Assembly (NCBI GenBank): GCA_017395545.1
Contig: JAFPUF010000066.1
Span: forward strand, 1-37,519
Origin: Treponema sp.
GTDB lineage: Bacteria; Spirochaetota; Spirochaetia; Treponematales; Treponemataceae
Direction: 5' to 3'
Length of the DNA stretch: 37,519 bases
Part shown: positions 24,842 to 33,179 of the stretch, in pieces
How the letters are laid out: every line of letters begins with the position of its first letter
How positions within the stretch are numbered: the stretch's first letter is position 1
Notes under the pieces: generated by a model
What the model saw: only the letters and a program-made list of their open reading frames with translations
Databases searched by the model: none
Told to the model about the DNA's origin: nothing
Translations under genes and position numbers: made by a program

Positions 24842-26643
24842 TTTGTCTCCGTTTTGCCGCTTTTCTTAATCTCACCGAGTCCAGATGCAATTCCCCTGAG
24901 GTTTTCTGAAATCTGGGAGATATGCTCTGTTGCGGCAGTGAAATTCTCAACGCCTGCAGAAATCTGCTTTAATGTGAGAAGAATCTGCTCGCTCGCCAGT
25001 GCCTGCTGCTTGATGATTGTTGTAATTTTTTCAGCGCTGTCAGCCGTACTTTCAGATGCATTACGGATATTTGCAAACCGTTCCTCAAGGTTTTTTGCGT
25101 TATCAACACCAACCTGAATTTTTTCAGTTCCGCTCTCCGAAGCAAGGATAAGCCGGTCTGAACTTTTCTGGATTTCCGTAATTCTGTCTTTGATTTCTTT
25201 TGTACCGTCGATAATACCGTCAGCAAGGCGGCGGATTTCAGTAGCGACGATATGGAAGTTGCGGCCAGCCTCCCCTGCGCTCGAAGCCTCAAGCTCGGCG
25301 TTGAAAGCGATGATTTTTGCCTGGTCTGCGACCGAGTTAATCAAAGTAACTATATCCCAGATGTTGGCGATTTTGTCACCAAGGGCCTTAATTCCCGAAA
25401 TTGTGCTCTGGTTAGTAGCAGCGATTTCCATAAGCTGTTTTACGTTCTCTTCGATGTAAGAAACACCCTCAGAGACATCGCCGCTTGTTTTTGTCGCGAC
25501 ACCGGAAACTTCCTTGATTTTCTGAGAAATATCCTCGGAAAGCGCCGTGTTGTCTTCCATTGTGGCAACGATCTCTTTGACAGCAGTACTCTGATCCTGG
25601 GCCGTAACCGCATTCTCCTTTGAAGAAGCCGCAAGATTCTGAATTTCTTCGAGAATACTGATTCCGACCCGTTTTTCGTTTGAGTGAAGAAGATGGATTC
25701 TGAAGATTCCGAAGAAAACAAGGAGAACGAAAACAATCAGAACCAAACAGATTGAAGAAGGAACGATTGCCCCGGCAACAAAAGCGCTGAAAGTATAATT
25801 CTCCGAAACAACGATATTCCATTCAATTTCTTCGATGGGCTCAAAAGCATAAACTGTATCAGGCTTATCAATGAACTTATTTTCCATTGTTATAAGTTCA
25901 TCCTCGTTCCCTTCAAGGTCAGGAATAATCCGTGTAATCAAAACCTTATTCTCAAGATGGGACAGCTCTGTAGAGCCCGTAGTCTCAAGATTCTTGTTAT
26001 AAATGTACATCGTAAAATTTTCAGGAAGGTCAGAATAAAGGGAATCAACGAAATCAGAAATCGGAATTCCTGTTCCAATAAGACCAAGGAAATCGCCGCT
26101 GTCATTCCGGACAATGCAGTTTACCCACATCAAAGTCTGTTTGAGCCCTATATCGAAGTTAACGTTGAATTCGTAGTCGTTCTGTGACTCCATGGCTGAA
26201 ATGTACCATTCGCTTGAAGAACTGTCTTTGTCGAGGGTGTAGAGATATTCGTTGTTTGAGTAGTAGAGAAGATCACGGTCATTAATCATAAAAGTGCGTT
26301 TGCTCAAAAATGACTTCTGGTAAGCCGTAATTTCGTCAAAAGCAGCTTTTTTTAAGTCGCGGTCAGACGGATCCTCAAAATAATTGACGATAAGAGGAGA
26401 TTTTGCCATCTGAAGGGCCAGGGCCAGCTGTTTATTGAGGCCGAGCTCAAATTTGAGGTTCATGTTTTTGCAGATTTGAGAAAGTTCTTTATGGCTGGAC
26501 TTCTCGAAGTTACTCCGCGCAGATTTATTCACGAAGAAATAACTTGCGGTAAGCATCGCTGCAAGAATCACGGCAAAGACAATGATGATAACCGGAATGG
26601 ACAATTTTTTCATTTCCATTTTCGCTTTTTCTACAACTTTCAT
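24838..26643 (-). CDS. Methyl-accepting chemotaxis receptor, HAMP-less (second of tandem pair)
   Basis: I start at the ATG at 26643 (601 aa), because GAGGAAA lies at the right distance; a GTG at 26679 would put a hairpin in the coding start. There is a membrane helix at about 17-40, a periplasmic Cache-like ligand domain (about 41-280), a second membrane helix (about 290-315), and then, with no HAMP domain, a signalling helical bundle. The tip is AFNAELEASSAGEAGRNF followed by HIVATEIRRLADG, a variant of the usual ALNAAIEAARAGEQGRGF. The cytoplasmic half is nearly the same as in the upstream receptor, with shared DNA. The ligand is unknown. Confidence 0.92.
   Translation of the reverse strand: MKVVEKAKMEMKKLSIPVIIIVFAVILAAMLTASYFFVNKSARSNFEKSSHKELSQICKNMNLKFELGLNKQLALALQMAKSPLIVNYFEDPSDRDLKKAAFDEITAYQKSFLSKRTFMINDRDLLYYSNNEYLYTLDKDSSSSEWYISAMESQNDYEFNVNFDIGLKQTLMWVNCIVRNDSGDFLGLIGTGIPISDFVDSLYSDLPENFTMYIYNKNLETTGSTELSHLENKVLITRIIPDLEGNEDELITMENKFIDKPDTVYAFEPIEEIEWNIVVSENYTFSAFVAGAIVPSSICLVLIVFVLLVFFGIFRIHLLHSNEKRVGISILEEIQNLAASSKENAVTAQDQSTAVKEIVATMEDNTALSEDISQKIKEVSGVATKTSGDVSEGVSYIEENVKQLMEIAATNQSTISGIKALGDKIANIWDIVTLINSVADQAKIIAFNAELEASSAGEAGRNFHIVATEIRRLADGIIDGTKEIKDRITEIQKSSDRLILASESGTEKIQVGVDNAKNLEERFANIRNASESTADSAEKITTIIKQQALASEQILLTLKQISAGVENFTAATEHISQISENLRGIASGLGEIKKSGKTETK
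25298..25338. repeat. 41-bp exact direct repeat, copy 1 (receptor signalling tip)
   Basis: This stretch, coding for the receptor tip region, is identical to 27121-27161 in the paired receptor gene, 1823 bp away. Flanking DNA is also very similar over several hundred bases. It marks a tandem duplication of the signalling half or gene conversion between the copies. Confidence 0.85.
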
Positions 26644-26665
26644 GTTTATTTCCTCACTTTTAACT

Positions 26666-26682
26666 GCCGTGACGAACACGGC
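26666..26682 (-). other. Hairpin between the two receptor genes
   Basis: The - strand has GCCGTG-TTCGT-CACGGC, a perfect six-base-pair stem with a five-base loop, in the 47-bp gap between the receptor genes. No U-tract follows, so it is not an intrinsic terminator. It lies 22 bases upstream of the second receptor's ATG and could stabilise or mark the processed message. Confidence 0.55.
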
Positions 26683-26690
26683 AAAGACGC

Positions 26691-28418
26691 TTATTTTCTA
26701 AGTTCTTCTGCAATAACCTGAAGTTTCTGAGATGCTTCGGAAACGCTTTCCGTTGCGCCCCTGAATTTATCTACGCCGGAAGCAATCTGCTTGAGCGTGA
26801 TAAGAATCTGCTCGCTTGCAATTGCCTGCTGCTGGATAATCGTCGTAATGTCACCTGCACTGTCAGCGGTGATTTCTGAAGCGTTCTTGATGCTCGTGAA
26901 CCGCTCCTCAAGGTTCTTCGCGTTGGCAACGCCTTCACTGATTTTTTCAGTTCCGCTTTCAGAAGCAAGGATAAGCGTGTCTGAACTCTGCTGAATCTCA
27001 GTAATTTTCGTTTTGATTTCTTTCGTACCGCCGATAATGCCGTCTGCCAGGCGCCGGATTTCTGTCGCAACGATATGGAAGTTCTTTCCTGCCTCGCCCG
27101 CTGTACTCGCCTCAAGCTCTGCGTTGAAAGCGATGATTTTTGCCTGGTCTGCGACCGAGTTGATGAGCGTGACGATATCCCAGATATTCTCGATTTTGTC
27201 ACCAAGTTCCTTGATTCCGTCGATTGTATTCTGGTTTGCATTCGCAATTTCACGAAGCTGACGGACGTTTTTTTCGAGGAATGAAACGCCTTCCGCGACA
27301 TCGCCGCTCGTTTTCTTTGCGACCCCGGACACATCCGTGATTTTTTTTGAAATATTTTCAGAAAGGGCCGTGTTGTCTTCCATTGTGGCAACGATTTCCT
27401 TGACAGCGGCACTCTGGTCCTGAGCCGTGACTGCGTTTTCTTTGGAAGAGAATGCAAGTTTGTGGGTTTCGTCGATAAGGTGATTGCTGGCCTTTTCTTC
27501 TTTTGCACGCATACGGCTGAGAATAAAGGCGGTGATTGCCATGATTACGGCAAAAAGAATAAAAAATGCGACTGTAAGCAGGATTCTTGTAGCGGTAGAA
27601 AATGCGCTTACATCCTTGATACTCTTCCCGAGAACATAATACCAGCCGGTCAAAGGAATTGGTGCGATTCTGAATACGTATTTTATTCCGTCTACCTTTC
27701 CGAAAACAAAATCATCTTCAACTTCGAGAAGTTTTTCACCGATTTTTTTGTAAGCTCCGTCTTTTACGGTGAGGATATTGTCCTCAGGGGTGAACTCCTC
27801 GTGCATAAAATAATCGCCGCTCGGAGAAAGAATAAAAGAACGGTCAAGAAGGTCTGTGGTAACGGCACCTACGAAGGCCTGCATATCCTCCATCGGGAAG
27901 TCAAACGCGACAACTCCGACGACTTCATCATCTTTATAAATTGCCTTGGAAATTGTTACTGCAAGTACATCCGTAAGTTCATTGGTATAAACATCAGAAT
28001 AGAAAATTTCGCCCTCTTTTTCGACAGCACCTGTATACCAGCTGCTTTCAAGCGGAGAATACCCCTCCGGAACCGAAATGTTTGAGCCGGCAAACATTTT
28101 TCCCTTTGAATTAGAACCGTAAAAGCCCGGAAATTCTGCGTATGACAGGGACATTTTTTCAAAGACTTCGTTTGTTTCAGAATCGTCTCTCGGGAAACCG
28201 TCATTAAAAATGCAGGCAAGTCCATCAACCATTTTCGAAGGAGCGGAAAGAGTATTCTCAAAGTTAAGGACACATTCCTTCATGTTCGCATACATAAGCC
28301 TGTATGCCTGCTCTTCCGTAAAATTTGATACAAGTTTCGCAACAATAACCGTCGTTAAGATGAAGAATACCGCGACAGGCACGCCAATCAAAATCAACGA
28401 TTTCTTAACAAAATTCAT
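26691..28418 (-). CDS. Methyl-accepting chemotaxis receptor, HAMP-less, with dCache-like sensor (first of tandem pair)
   Basis: The protein has 575 residues: membrane helix at about 7-29, periplasmic sensor (about 30-275), second membrane helix (about 280-307), then directly the signalling domain without HAMP. The sensor has dCache-type signatures: SSWYTGAVEK ... FYSDVYTNE, AVTISKAIY, VVGVVAFDFPM, and a second subdomain with FILSPSGDYFMHE. The tip is AFNAELEASTAGEAGKNF. The AAGGAG ribosome site is eight bases from the ATG, and a good extended -10 promoter lies upstream, so this is the first gene of the chemosensory cassette. The pattern suggests a small-molecule sensor; the ligand cannot be stated. 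Confidence 0.93.
   Translation of the reverse strand: MNFVKKSLILIGVPVAVFFILTTVIVAKLVSNFTEEQAYRLMYANMKECVLNFENTLSAPSKMVDGLACIFNDGFPRDDSETNEVFEKMSLSYAEFPGFYGSNSKGKMFAGSNISVPEGYSPLESSWYTGAVEKEGEIFYSDVYTNELTDVLAVTISKAIYKDDEVVGVVAFDFPMEDMQAFVGAVTTDLLDRSFILSPSGDYFMHEEFTPEDNILTVKDGAYKKIGEKLLEVEDDFVFGKVDGIKYVFRIAPIPLTGWYYVLGKSIKDVSAFSTATRILLTVAFFILFAVIMAITAFILSRMRAKEEKASNHLIDETHKLAFSSKENAVTAQDQSAAVKEIVATMEDNTALSENISKKITDVSGVAKKTSGDVAEGVSFLEKNVRQLREIANANQNTIDGIKELGDKIENIWDIVTLINSVADQAKIIAFNAELEASTAGEAGKNFHIVATEIRRLADGIIGGTKEIKTKITEIQQSSDTLILASESGTEKISEGVANAKNLEERFTSIKNASEITADSAGDITTIIQQQAIASEQILITLKQIASGVDKFRGATESVSEASQKLQVIAEELRK
27121..27161. repeat. 41-bp exact direct repeat, copy 2 (receptor signalling tip)
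   Basis: Identical to 25298-25338. It codes for the same residues of the receptor tip in the same frame. Confidence 0.85.
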
Positions 28419-28457
28419 TCAGAAACTCCTTGAAAAACATAAAAACGGATTGAAAAA

Positions 28458-28466
28458 ATTATACCA
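28458..28466 (-). promoter_or_regulatory. Extended -10 promoter for the chemosensory cassette
   Basis: The - strand reads TGGTATAAT, a perfect extended -10 about 40 bp upstream of the first receptor's ATG. The -35 is poor (ATCGCA at 17 bp), as is common with extended -10 promoters. Together with the terminator just upstream it shows that the cassette is a separate transcription unit from flbD-fliY. Confidence 0.6.
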
Positions 28467-28510
28467 TAGATTTGATTTTTTGCGATAAAATTTTAAGATT
28501 TTTCAAAGAA

Positions 28511-28548
28511 TTTAAAATAAAAAAGCACCTGTCATTCTGACAGATGCT
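28511..28548 (-). terminator. Strong intrinsic terminator after fliY
   Basis: Read on the - strand, AGCA-x-TGACAG... pairs as two stems of four and six base pairs (28524-28527 with 28545-28548; 28529-28534 with 28538-28543) around one mismatch, with a three-base loop, followed by TTTTTTATTTT. It starts 8 bp after the fliY stop. It is the clearest terminator in the window and ends the flbD-motA-motB-fliL-fliM-fliY transcript. Confidence 0.85.
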
Positions 28549-28556
28549 CATTTTAT

Positions 28557-29717
28557 TTAGCGGAGGTCGCTGACCCGTTCCATCGGTGAAAGAATCTCAG
28601 TTACACGAACACCGAAGTTTTCGTCGATAACTACGACCTCACCTTTTGCAATCGGTTTATGGTTAACGAGAATGTCAACAGGTTCACCAGCGAGTTTATC
28701 AAGCTCGATAATCGTACCTTCGCCCATTCCCAAAATGTCTTTAATCTGTTTTTTAGTACGGCCAAGTTCTACGGTCATTTCCATGTTTACGTCCATGATA
28801 AGACCGATATTTCCCTGTTCCTGGCTTGTAGGACCGCCAGCAAGATTCGGGTACTGAACTGCCTGAACATTCGGCATACCCATTGGCATTCCGCCCATCA
28901 TAGGCATCTGCATTCCGCCCATTGGCATTCCCCCCATCATAGGCTGCTGCTGGAATCCGCCCATCTGCATCTGCGGCTGGGCCATTCCCATGCCTCCCAT
29001 CTGCATTCCGCCCATCGGCTGTCCGCCTGCGAGATTAGCCATAGAAGCCATGTCAGCCGCATTGAGAGTTCCGCCCGCCGGTTCCGGAGAGCCGCCGCCA
29101 AGAGCACGCGCGATTCCGTCCGCAACATCACTTGAAACTGCTTCCCAAAGTGTATAGGTCTGACCTTCTAATGTCAACGGATAACTAAAGAGAGCGAAAG
29201 TTCCCTGAGGAATACGAACCATCGGCTTCGGAACATGGGTTGCTTCAGGAGGATTTGAAGCGAGTCCCGCAATGGAACTCAAATCAGTGATTTCTGAGCC
29301 AGTATGTGTTGAAACAAACTCTCCGATTACGGAAAGAGCCATATCGTCAAGTTCTGCATTCTCTTCTTTGTTGACAAGGCTTGTAATTTTCTGCGCAAAT
29401 TCCGGAGCGAGGAGGACAAGATGATCGCCTTTAAGCCCTGTGTTGAAATCTGCCATGACAGCGACAACCATTTCAGGAAGTTTTGCAAGAAGCTGATCGC
29501 GGTCAGTCGCCTCAACAGAAGGCGCTCCGACTTCAAAGCTGGCGCCTGTCATTCCGTTAAGGTTCGAGGCTATCTTGTCTTTGATGCCGTCTGCAAATTT
29601 ATTGAGGGTTGCAGTGTCGATGTTTACATTGGAAGACGGACCTGATGAGAGACCTCCAACATCAACGCCGCTCAGCAATGCGTCAATTTCGCTCTGTGAT
29701 ATTGTTCCATCACTCAT
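28557..29717 (-). CDS. fliY: Flagellar motor switch protein FliY (FliN-type C-terminus) with Met/Gly-rich linker
   Basis: FliY is part of the C-ring switch. I start at the ATG at 29717 (386 aa): AAGGAG is nine bases upstream of it but directly abuts the earlier ATG at 29726, and the resulting N-terminus MSDGTISQSEIDALLSG is the usual one. An N-terminal switch-binding motif (SQSEIDALL) precedes a CheC-like domain (about 40-205), a Met/Gly/Gln-rich linker (about 233-283) and a FliN/SpoA domain (about 303-386). In the CheC-like domain the two expected phosphatase motifs each miss one residue: D47/S51/N54 lacks the Glu and S129/E133/S136 lacks the Asn. The gene overlaps fliM by 8 bp. Confidence 0.93.
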   Translation of the reverse strand: MSDGTISQSEIDALLSGVDVGGLSSGPSSNVNIDTATLNKFADGIKDKIASNLNGMTGASFEVGAPSVEATDRDQLLAKLPEMVVAVMADFNTGLKGDHLVLLAPEFAQKITSLVNKEENAELDDMALSVIGEFVSTHTGSEITDLSSIAGLASNPPEATHVPKPMVRIPQGTFALFSYPLTLEGQTYTLWEAVSSDVADGIARALGGGSPEPAGGTLNAADMASMANLAGGQPMGGMQMGGMGMAQPQMQMGGFQQQPMMGGMPMGGMQMPMMGGMPMGMPNVQAVQYPNLAGGPTSQEQGNIGLIMDVNMEMTVELGRTKKQIKDILGMGEGTIIELDKLAGEPVDILVNHKPIAKGEVVVIDENFGVRVTEILSPMERVSDLR

Positions 29718-30744
29718 AAGATTCATCTCCTTCTACTGATAATTCTTCGAATTCATCAGATTCACTCTGATCTATTTTTCCAATAACCTGAACAGCCATT
29801 TTTTTGCCGACGACACCTGGCTGACAGTAAAATTTCTTTTCGTTTCCGACGCTGAGGGTAAGAGGGTCACCCACCCTGACGGTTGTAAGCCGCACGACGT
29901 CTCCAGCCCGTAAAGCAAGAACTTCGCGGATTGGAAGATTAATTGTGCCGATTTCTGCCACGACATCCATATTGACATCCGAAAGTTTTTCCTTGAGGGT
30001 GCCAAGGTACTGGGTGGTAGAACTTCTTCGTACAGAACTGAACCAGAACTGTGAAGAAAGTTTTGAAACAATCGGCTCGATGGTGAGGTACGGGATACAG
30101 AAGTTCATCATACCCTCTTCTTCACCGATTTTTGTTTCCAAAGTTACAAGAACGACCATTTCTGAAGGAGGAACGATTGAGGCGAACTGCGGGTTTGTCT
30201 CAATCTGACCAAGACGCGGCCGAAGGTCGATTACCTGAGTCCAGGCCTCACGCATATTCGCAAGAATTCGTACGATGATTCCTTCCATTACGGACTGCTC
30301 GATATCGGTAAGGTCACGGCTTACTTTTGCACCCTGACCTGTACCACCAAACAGACGGTCGATAACGCTGAAAGTAATTGCCGGGTCAATCTCAAGGACA
30401 GCGTTTCCTTTGAGAGGATCCATATTGATTACGGCAAGTGTGGTAGGTGTCGGAATAGAACGCACAAACTCTTCGTAAGTGAGCTGGTCTACCGAAGCTA
30501 CATGAACATGAACCAGGGACCGCAGCTGTGCTGAGAGACTCGTTGTTGTAAGACGCGCGAAAGTCTCGTGCATAATCTGCACCGTACGGATTTGTTCCTT
30601 TGAGAATTTATCCGGACGCTTGAAGTCGTAAATCTTAATTTTTCGCGTGTCACTGACCGGCTTAAAATCATCCGCCCCGGAATCTCCGGAACTAATGGCT
30701 TGAAGCAGCTGGTCAATTTCATCCTGTGACAGAACCTCGTTCAT
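29710..30744 (-). CDS. fliM: Flagellar motor switch protein FliM
   Basis: FliM is the middle C-ring protein and the classical docking site of phosphorylated CheY. The N-terminal CheY-binding motif LSQDEIDQLL is intact at residues 5-14. A CheC-like middle domain follows (YDFKRPDKFSKEQIRT, then DRLFGGTG near residue 130), and then a C-terminal SpoA-like domain (VDVV/MDVVAEIGTINLPIREVLAL). Length is 344 aa, typical. A GGTGGGA ribosome site precedes the ATG. The intact CheY site implies that the organism makes a CheY elsewhere. Confidence 0.97.
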   Translation of the reverse strand: MNEVLSQDEIDQLLQAISSGDSGADDFKPVSDTRKIKIYDFKRPDKFSKEQIRTVQIMHETFARLTTTSLSAQLRSLVHVHVASVDQLTYEEFVRSIPTPTTLAVINMDPLKGNAVLEIDPAITFSVIDRLFGGTGQGAKVSRDLTDIEQSVMEGIIVRILANMREAWTQVIDLRPRLGQIETNPQFASIVPPSEMVVLVTLETKIGEEEGMMNFCIPYLTIEPIVSKLSSQFWFSSVRRSSTTQYLGTLKEKLSDVNMDVVAEIGTINLPIREVLALRAGDVVRLTTVRVGDPLTLSVGNEKKFYCQPGVVGKKMAVQVIGKIDQSESDEFEELSVEGDESYE

Positions 30745-30783
30745 GTCTTCCCACCTTTTATAACGCTTTTAGAGCGAATCGCT

Positions 30784-31338
30784 TTAGTTAGACTTAATGA
30801 CATCCATCTGCATGAAACGGACATCCTTTATTTTTGAAGAACTCAAAATCGTATCGTTGATTGCATTTCGAATCTCGATTTTAAGGTTTTCTTCGTTCTG
30901 AGGCTGAAGCTCAGCAAATGTTTTCTGTGTAAAATATCGGCGCAAAAAGTCTTTAAGTTCAACAGTTCGCTGAGTAATTTCAGTAGAAGTTGCCTTGTTT
31001 TCTTTCTGATAACCAAGAACAACGTCAACACGTACAGAAGCAGGATTTGCTTCCATTGTTCGGGTCTGAATCATTCCGAGAGAAGTGTACCAGTCAAGGA
31101 TTTCCTTTGAGCCGGTAAATTCTTCTGTCATCGGGACAACTGCACCCGTACCTGAATTATTTCCGCCAACAACCTTCATGGTGATGACGACAACTGTTAC
31201 GATAAGAATGATTGCCGCAAGTCCGATTGCAACCCATTTTAAAAGTCCAGGAATAAGGAGACCTTTACCGCCTTTCGCAGGAGCAGCTCCAGCATCAGCT
31301 CCGTCATCCATTTCCATTCCATCATCTTCGTCTGCCAT
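30784..31338 (-). CDS. fliL: Flagellar basal body protein FliL
   Basis: FliL supports stator units next to the motor. It has 184 residues: an acidic, Gly/Ala-rich cytoplasmic N-terminus, one membrane helix (34-56) and a periplasmic domain with the family's VDVVLGY and a C-terminal VRFMQMDVIK. An AAGGAG ribosome site lies upstream of the ATG. It sits between motB (21 bp) and fliM (39 bp), its usual treponeme place. Confidence 0.93.
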   Translation of the reverse strand: MADEDDGMEMDDGADAGAAPAKGGKGLLIPGLLKWVAIGLAAIILIVTVVVITMKVVGGNNSGTGAVVPMTEEFTGSKEILDWYTSLGMIQTRTMEANPASVRVDVVLGYQKENKATSTEITQRTVELKDFLRRYFTQKTFAELQPQNEENLKIEIRNAINDTILSSSKIKDVRFMQMDVIKSN

Positions 31339-31359
31339 ATCTTTTCTCCTTGTCTAGTC

Positions 31360-32115
31360 TTAAAAGTGACCATCATCAAGAATGATGATGTCTACGCGGC
31401 GGTTGTACGCCTGACCTTCTTTTGTTTCGTTGGAAAACATAGGTCGTGTGTCAGCATAACCGGCGATTGAAAAGGCCTGCTCGTCAACGCCAAAATCTGA
31501 CAGATAATGAAGAACATTCGCCGCTCTGGCCGCCGAAAGCTCCCAGTTTGACGGATAGTATTCCGTACTCTCCGGGGTTGCAGTAACCGGTGTGGAATCT
31601 GTATGTCCCTCTATTCTAAATCTTCGGTTTTTTAAGTTAGAATCTTGAAAGAATTTCGACAATTTTAAGAGAATATCTCTTGTTTCATCGATATTTAGGA
31701 GTGCGCTGCCCTGCTCAAAGAAAACATCGGAAGCGAGCGAAATTACGAGTCCCCTTTCATCGCTCGAAATCGTGATTTTAGCCGATTTTACTTCAGGTGC
31801 GAACAGACTTACAGCCTTCTTTTTTGCAACCGAAAGGGATTTTCCTTTTTCGGCAGAAGGCAGGGATGAGACAGAATTTCCTAAATCTGCGAGTTTTCCG
31901 GCATTGAGGGACTGACCGCCCGATGTGACGGGAGCCTCGATGGATTCGGTAGTTATCTGCAGTGAGTCCTGAATCTGCGCCAGCGCCGCCGTATCGACCT
32001 CACTTGGGTCATACAACATGACGAAGAAGCAGAGCATAAGAGTAATCATGTCACCGTAAGTACCTTGCCACGCGGTGGACGGTTTTTCGGGTGCTTTTTT
32101 TTCTTTTTTTGCCAT
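31360..32115 (-). CDS. motB: Flagellar stator protein MotB
   Basis: MotB anchors the stator to peptidoglycan and carries the ion-conducting Asp. The single membrane helix (about 18-37) contains Asp22 in TYGDMITL, the expected ion-binding residue. The DPSEVD after it fits the plug region. The C-terminal OmpA-like domain has [11 protein letters not shown] and NWELSAARA. Length is 251 aa. Coupling ion (H+ or Na+) cannot be read with certainty. It follows motA by 21 bp. Confidence 0.96.
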   Translation of the reverse strand: MAKKEKKAPEKPSTAWQGTYGDMITLMLCFFVMLYDPSEVDTAALAQIQDSLQITTESIEAPVTSGGQSLNAGKLADLGNSVSSLPSAEKGKSLSVAKKKAVSLFAPEVKSAKITISSDERGLVISLASDVFFEQGSALLNIDETRDILLKLSKFFQDSNLKNRRFRIEGHTDSTPVTATPESTEYYPSNWELSAARAANVLHYLSDFGVDEQAFSIAGYADTRPMFSNETKEGQAYNRRVDIIILDDGHF

Positions 32116-32136
32116 TGTTCGCTACCTTTTTAAGAA

Positions 32137-32919
32137 TTAGTCTTTGAGGACATCCGGCTCAATAGCCTTACGGGTTTTCGGATCAAGATATGTAAGGAGC
32201 TTTAAGGCAAGAATTCGCGGGTTATCACCGGCCTGAATAGAGATAACGCCCTCAATAATCATTTCCATGGTTGACATTTCGGCAGCATTCTGAGCCATAA
32301 GTTTGTTTGCGAACGGAGCGACGAGCCAGTTAGCAAGCATAGAACCGTACAAAGTAGTAATCAAAGCGACAGCCATGTTAGGACCTAGGGAGCTTTTATC
32401 TTCGAGGTTGTTCAACATACCAATAAGACCGATAACCGTACCCAACATACCGAAACCTGGACCGTAACCAGCCCATGCATTGATGACGCCAATCCAGCTC
32501 ATGTGCCGGGCTTCAGCAGCACTCATTTCGTTTTCCATAATTGCACGAACGACATTGCTGTCGGTACCATCGACAACCATACGAAGTCCTTCTTTCATAA
32601 AAGGACTGTCCAAATCCTCAAGACCTTCTTCGAGAGCAAGGATACCTTCACGTCGGGCCTTTTCGGAAAGTGCGACCATATTCTGAATCAGCGTTTTCTC
32701 ACCGTAATCATGCGTTTTTAAGGCACGTCCCATAATCTTGAAAAGACCAATCGCCTGGTTAAGCGGGGCTACGATGAACAAAGCGGCATAAGAACTACCT
32801 ACAGTAACGAATACCGAAGGAATATCGATGATTCCCATAACGGAACCACCAGAAGTGATGACACCGAGACCGATGGCAACCGTACCACCGACAAGACCGA
32901 TTATTGTAGCTATATCCAT
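32137..32919 (-). CDS. motA: Flagellar stator protein MotA
   Basis: MotA is the five-copy stator subunit that surrounds MotB. It has 260 residues and four hydrophobic segments (about 5-25, 32-52, 150-172 and 182-203), with the cytoplasmic loop between the second and third carrying the charged EKARREGILALEEGLEDL stretch that contacts FliG. The GVINAWAGYGPGFGMLGTVIGLIGML segment is the conserved third helix with its Pro. A GGGAG ribosome site is six bases from the ATG. It lies 20 bp after flbD. Confidence 0.97.
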   Translation of the reverse strand: MDIATIIGLVGGTVAIGLGVITSGGSVMGIIDIPSVFVTVGSSYAALFIVAPLNQAIGLFKIMGRALKTHDYGEKTLIQNMVALSEKARREGILALEEGLEDLDSPFMKEGLRMVVDGTDSNVVRAIMENEMSAAEARHMSWIGVINAWAGYGPGFGMLGTVIGLIGMLNNLEDKSSLGPNMAVALITTLYGSMLANWLVAPFANKLMAQNAAEMSTMEMIIEGVISIQAGDNPRILALKLLTYLDPKTRKAIEPDVLKD

Positions 32920-32939
32920 TTTCTGCTCCCAATATTTTT

Positions 32940-33137
32940 TTATATTTCCAAGGCATTAATGCCTATCTGCCTGCGATAAGAGACTATGCGGTCGATAACA
33001 TCCTGTGGATTATCCCTGACAACGACTTTTTTTCCGGAGAAAAAAGATATCGTAAGGTCAGGATTCCGCTCCATGCTTTCTATCATATGCGGATTTATCC
33101 AGTATGTCGTACCGTCTAATTTTGTAACAGGAATCAT
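32940..33137 (-). CDS. flbD: Flagellar protein FlbD
   Basis: This 65-aa protein of the FlbD family heads the motility block. I place the start at the ATG at 33137, because it gives the normal N-terminus (MIPVTKLDGTTYWINPHMIE) and has AGGGTGGGGG upstream; a longer frame from 33197 would run through the promoter region. The family is small and soluble with a conserved LDG, NPHxIE and PDTxI-type core (here PDLTISFFSGKK). Its function is not established, but it is regularly found before motA. Upstream genes that often precede it in treponemes (flgD, flgE) are absent here. Confidence 0.9.
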   Translation of the reverse strand: MIPVTKLDGTTYWINPHMIESMERNPDLTISFFSGKKVVVRDNPQDVIDRIVSYRRQIGINALEI

Positions 33138-33179
33138 ATTCCCCCACCCTGTAAGAAAAAAGACTTTAAATATTCTATC

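Noticed and set aside
26644..26679. GTG-started N-terminal extension of the second receptor
   Set aside because: It would put a perfect hairpin at the start of the coding region and has no ribosome site; the ATG at 26643 has GAGGAAA at good distance.
27462..28085. Open frame of 207 codons opposite the first receptor gene
   Set aside because: Fully antisense to a certain receptor, with Cys/Lys-rich composition typical of shadow frames.
29327..29536. Short frame antisense or out of frame within fliY
   Set aside because: Leu/Ser/Arg-rich out-of-frame reading of fliY, no independent support.
29718..29726. Upstream ATG of fliY
   Set aside because: The AAGGAG ribosome site directly abuts this ATG with no spacer, while the ATG at 29717 has a nine-base spacer and the usual N-terminus.
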